Of a stretch of 64,000 nucleotides of DNA, positions 43,124 to 49,100 are shown in pieces. The first letter of the stretch is position 1; every line of letters starts with the position of its first letter. Source of the DNA: Sipunculus nudus (taxonomy: Eukaryota > Annelida > Sipuncula > Golfingiida > Sipunculidae); the NCBI GenBank assembly GCA_026874595.1, contig CM049321.1:49149297-49213296 (forward strand), read 5' to 3'. The position numbers were made by a program, and so were the translations under genes. The notes below the pieces were generated by a model, which saw nothing but the letters and a program-made list of their open reading frames with translations, ran no database searches and was not told where the DNA came from.

Positions 43124-46100
43124 GCGATAAATTTGTTTTGTTACACATAACATAAACATATATTGTGAAATTACTTAAAATTTGAATAATATCTAATTGT
43201 TAAGTCGACAGCGTCATTCCGATTTGTGTGCTTTCTGCAATTAATTATGGTCATCCTGAATTAATAATATATTTCATGATTGTTTTTGATGAAATACTAA
43301 ATAAAAATATTTCCATGCTACCATCTTTAGATGTTCATAATATCAGCAGTCGTCCTTCAGTTGAATTTATAATTAAACAGATATATGCCCTATATGACCT
43401 AGGTGTTTCATGAGTAGAAAAAATTCAGTTCAGTGGAAGAAGAGGTTGAATGTAACGACACTGATTCCACCATGTTTTGTGGAGGCAAAAGACCAGGCAA
43501 CGCCCACTAAAACACGTGCAGTCTGTTATTGTTTACATTGGGGTGTCATGTCACGTGACCCCCCAACTGCCATTTCAAACCTATGCAATCTGACAGTCCG
43601 CCTCGGCACTAGAACTGTGAATATCTAAAAAAAATACTTGATTTTATCACTTTAAAAATGAGAACAATAATATTTGATGCATCAATAAGGCATACGTTTT
43701 GTCTGAAAGAGAAACTCGACTAAACTAAAATTATCCAGTCTTTCCTAGCCGGTGATCGGCACTGACAGCTGGCCGGCTGGTGAGCAACATCGTCAGATAT
43801 TGGAGAAAATATATAACGTATGATCATTTTAATGGTCACATTAGATTCCTTGAGGTAAAATGCGTATGTCATACAAATATTATACTGAATAATGGCCTAG
43901 AATTCAAGCATGATGACTTTTTTCATGATTTCGGGCGATGCGTCTTGACAGGTATTTAAATTTCAATGACTGACAGCTTAGCCATCTTGCGGCCCCTTTT
44001 ATACTCCGGGTGGGTCTTTAAAATATTGTTTCGATACTCAATTATCAAAAAATTATTATAAATATTTTTTTAAGATGATATTGTGATTATTTTTAATTGA
44101 AATTATATTTGGCACAACAATTGTCATTATTAATAATCAGTTAAACTCATATCATTTTTGCTAGTGTTACTCTTCGGTAGGAATAACCTACATTTTTTAA
44201 TAACAGTTTACCCGTTTGTAATAAGCATGATAATTAGCATGTATTATAGTTGACATTTTTTTTCAATTACTTCTACTATAATATAGAAAATGTTTTTGGG
44301 TTACACAAAACACATATGCAAAGCTACTCTAGGACAACTCTGGTATCAGCCAAAAACATTTCACAATTCCAATGAAAGCAAGAATTAATTGGATGAAACA
44401 TACTGATCTGATAACAATTTACATCAGTGTACATCTGCTTATTAAATGATACTGAGAGAGCCATGGGAACAAGGAGACTGATAACCTGGGGAAGGCGGAT
44501 ATTAGAATGACCTAACAAATGGCTGGTGAGGTAAACAGAGATAATTAAACTGGCCTTTCAAGTAAGAAAATACTTTTAACGGATAGTGCCTGTGTGGAAT
44601 TTTTATAAAGTTATTGAAAAGTAATTAAGTACTTTAACCTTTCAAAAGTAATTTAATTTAATCAACAGTTAGTGAAAAATGGCTAATTTGTAATTGTAAC
44701 AATTACTTTTAAATGTAGTTAGGCCTCAATCCCAGTCGTTAGGCCTGTGAGGTGATTACAGCTTAACAGGCTTTACAGCTAAATAGAGCAATTATCTGTT
44801 CCAAATGGTTGACCTATAGATTGGCCCAAGTGATGCCTAATCTCTTTATAGGCAATATGGAATTCTGGTAAGTGAAGTGTGATTGTTGACTGGATTACAT
44901 TGCTGCAACTAGTTTCACTGATTTTATTTATATACCACAGACATCAAAATTGCAGAAATGCATAGTACTGTTTTCATTCCTTCAATAAATGTTTGCGGAC
45001 AAATAAATGAAAGAGAATATTGTTATAGCTGTATATTAAAATACCAATATCTAATTATAATTGGTTGATCATTTTACAAATTAAAGTATTAACTATTTAT
45101 TCACTGAATACGAATAATTTTCCATGTACATGTATTCAAATGCGAATACATTTGAAATTTTATGGAAGTATTTGAATACGAATATTCAAATTCGTGTTAC
45201 CGAATACATGTACATTAGAATACGAATACTGAAAACGAATACCCGCTGCTGATATATTCATAAATAAGAAGCAACCCAGAACTTCAAAATCATTTAAACA
45301 TTTTAAAACTCAAAACAAGAGAAAGGGTGTACTTGCTCATAATTTGTTTGGAATACATGATTCTATTATCGTCAGTTTCTTAGTTTCCCTGTGTCAATAT
45401 GAGAATAAGGTCCCCGAAATAGATATCTTTCTGTGTTTAAAAATCGTTAACTGCAGAAGATAATGAAAGGAAATGAATCTTGACGTAAACATGACGTTTT
45501 TTCAAGGTTAAAAAATAAAATTACTTTTTTTAACTATAATTTTGTTAGTAGACATTTAGTGTCTCGAATACCTCTACGGAAGCTGCAGTCGACTACAAAT
45601 GCGGGCAGGTCCGAAAGACAGGCAAGACAATTACAAAGTCCGATACGACTTGCACACCTCACGCAATCGTTCCAGAACTCCTTCGTTTTAACCGCTACTT
45701 TGTTTACCAAAATTGGTCACCAGGGCTGGCACAGGGCGATGTATCAGGCAAAGTACGGGACCGGGCTGTCGAGGATTCAAAAGTTTGAGCTGGATGCACC
45801 ATGCGATGCCACGCTCCCATTTGTCTGATTACAATTCTTTGCTCTGTTTGAGCCCCGGTGGTGTTACCTGGAAAATCTTGCGATACAAAGCCGTGGTGAA
45901 AGCGAAGGAGATCTGTGACGACTGTAGCGCTTAACCACTGCGTGATGTGTGTAGATTTGCAAGACGCTGGGTGACCGATTTGATCACCGTTACGGAGAAA
46001 GTTTACTTTTTTTATGTTCCCAGAACCGGGCTATGTTTTTGATGTTCCGAGAACAGAATAATTGTTCCAGTCTCCTCTAGATGTCACTCTCGTGAGGTCA

Positions 46101-49100
46101 CTGGCATTGAGAGACACCAGGTGAAAATACTGCGCAAAGGTGAAGGTCGGCAGTGTCTGATGCATGAAACTTTCAAATTAGCAGCATTCCCCGTGACCAT
46201 GTAACGAACTGAATTATGCCGAGGCTAAATGACCAAATCGTATACTTTCTTTAAACTCAAGATTCCATTTTTCTACGATACTATTCGGCAAGATTTAATG
46301 CGGCATCTTTCCAAGGTATTTTAGTTTGATCCTTGGTACATGCAAGGCACTGCCACCGTTTCAGCCACATTCTCTCATGGTTAAGTGTTGTTTGTCGTAG
46401 ATAACCGCAGATTCCTTTCTCCCTTTTTTTCCCAGTTATCACCACGTTCTCGCAACTGTATTGATACATCATATTAATATCTCAACAGCGTACTGTTACC
46501 ACATTCAGTAACATTATCCTACGGTAACCTACAGCAATGGGCAACTTTCTGGTTTGACATAAGGATTTGCTGAAGACCAGGTTCAAATATTCCTGGGGTA
46601 TAACATACCAGAGCGGTTCCATCCACGATGCTTTCAGGTGCATATCTCCGTATCATGGGACACGTTTCATGACTTCAATACCTTTCCATTTTACCAGTTC
46701 AAAGATAACGTAAACCCCTCACGACCACCTTGCGTTCATTCACGTCCTCTTACAATGTCCTAAGCGAAAGACCATAGCCTACCAAGTCATTCCAAGTGAG
46801 TTTTCGACCTTCAATAAAAGCCTGATGAACCGTACAGAGAAGTATTAAGTAAGAGCCATGCTCAAAATAAGTGCACAGCAAAATATAGAATTGCATTTAG
46901 CCAAAGCCGTTTCCTGTTTTTTTAATCCTTCAATCTCCAATTTTCTTGAACGATCGATATATTCAACAATATAAAGAACATTACTGATATCTTACATAAA
47001 ATTAAACCAGATAGAGACAGAGAGACAGACGGGAAAGCAGCCAGGCAGGTGTTCTTCCATAAGCTTAGGGACACATTTTTGGTGGGAGTAATGTATTATT
47101 TGCGATTAGAGAAGGAAGTTCACTAGAGTACGCTCCTTTGTGATATTCCTCAGAAAACCAAATACAGAAATGTGGTTTTCTTCCACTGAATTCAACGCAA
47201 GGACCACCAATAACAAATGATGACTCACGGTACGAATTATTTCATGTAATTAATTGGACCTAGGTGTGACAATCAAGTGCCAAATGAGCGTTTCTCTCAG
47301 AGCATCTTTTTGTGAACTTGAAAGGGAAAGAAAAAGATTGAGAGATTTATGGATATGCACTCAACAGGATGTCCTTGGTCTGGATATCGGCGTGTCTATA
47401 CAAGCATGATTCCTGTACATTCAAAGTGATGTATGATACGTGTTGACGATATTCTACTTGTTTACCTGTACGGTATTATACCGTATAAAAATGGCAAAAC
47501 CTGTCATTGTGGCCACCTCGCTAAAAAGACAACCATTTCATGATTAAGTACTCCGAGTTTGGTCTGAAAACGATGAAATGTCTAAGATGCCTGGTGTGAT
47601 AAATTGACCAATTTACACATCATAGTAGGTTATTATTGCTTTGCTTTTAGCTATTGAGGCAAAGGAAAGACATGAGTAATTTGCTCTACGAAGCCAGATT
47701 GCCTGAGTATTCATAGATTTTAACACTAGAAAGTGCATTGCACTGAGGTGTATTATGCGTATGGTAAATACTTACTTAAAGAAGCTCTTTATCCACAACA
47801 TGCAGCATTGGTCCACATTTTGCGGTTAACGGCCGCATTGCCGAGAGGCACACAAACACAGAAGTCTTTCTTAGTCAACACGCTCGCTATATCAGAATGC
47901 TGATGCTCACATATTTCTTTATATACCACTTTTTCTTAACAAAATCTGACAGCCGTTCAGCCAGCTTATGTCATACCGTGTGGCAATTGGCCAAACATTT
48001 TGTAATGCCCTCCTTTTTCCCTTCTGCATTGATCAAACGTTTGAGTCTTAAACCATATGTGCATATTGTCAAAAAAGAAAAAAAGGTCCGTAATTGTGTA
48101 TAGTTGTACTTACCATTATACGGAACGCAGCATCTACGAGTGGTGCCCCCACTACACAAACCGCTCTCGTACTGACCATTGCACGGCAAGCTGTCCTCCT
48201 GGCACTGTCCAGACTTGTCTAAACATGCCTGATCTAAAAAAAAATACATCACAATTTAAAACTATCATTATGCATTCCAAAGGAAACAAGCCTCCGACAT
48301 GTACGTATTCATTTATTTGGCCCATATTCTCAGGTTCATTCATGCATTTGTGAATATTCCTTGCAACATTTTTGAATCCGGATCATGATCCACAAATGAA
48401 TCTACATGTATTTGATTCTCAATTGGCCCATTTCCGAAATTTCCTGAAAATTTCTTAATATTCCGCTTGTGACTGCGTGAGTTATGTCGTAAACAACACA
48501 CACAAACACACAAAAAACATACTCGAAGGGGTATGATCGCGAACCCTCTTGGCGGAGTCAATAAACAAAATAAGCAGTAAAAAAGGAAATAAACCTACAG
48601 ATTGATATCAAGGTTTTTATGATTCAATCCATTTGTGGCACAGAAATCCCTCCATTTTTTTTTAAAATTCAAATTGATATGCAATATAATCAAGGTAGCA
48701 AAAGCACTGCGTTTAGGCCGAATTCCATGGTCAAATCCTTCTTTTTGCCACTTCTTTGCTGTAATTACTTTAAAATTAAATATAGACGTCAGCCAAACAG
48801 CAGCAAGTACCATGCCTGCTTGTATAGTTCTCATTGATAGGACGCGGTTTGTTTCTGTCATTAGCCATCATGCTTATCACATTTAGTTCCTTGCAATAGA
48901 GTTAAAAAAAGACCATCTGTCTACTAAGACCTTCTGTTTATAAAGACCACACCAGGGCGAACCGAAGTATTCACATTGGTTTTATGTCATCAGCTGAATA
49001 AGAATTTAGACCACTTTTATCCAGTCCCATGGTTGGTCGTATAACACAGGTTTTACTGTTTGTGTTTTTTTTTCTATGTTTATCATGATTTAATATAGGA

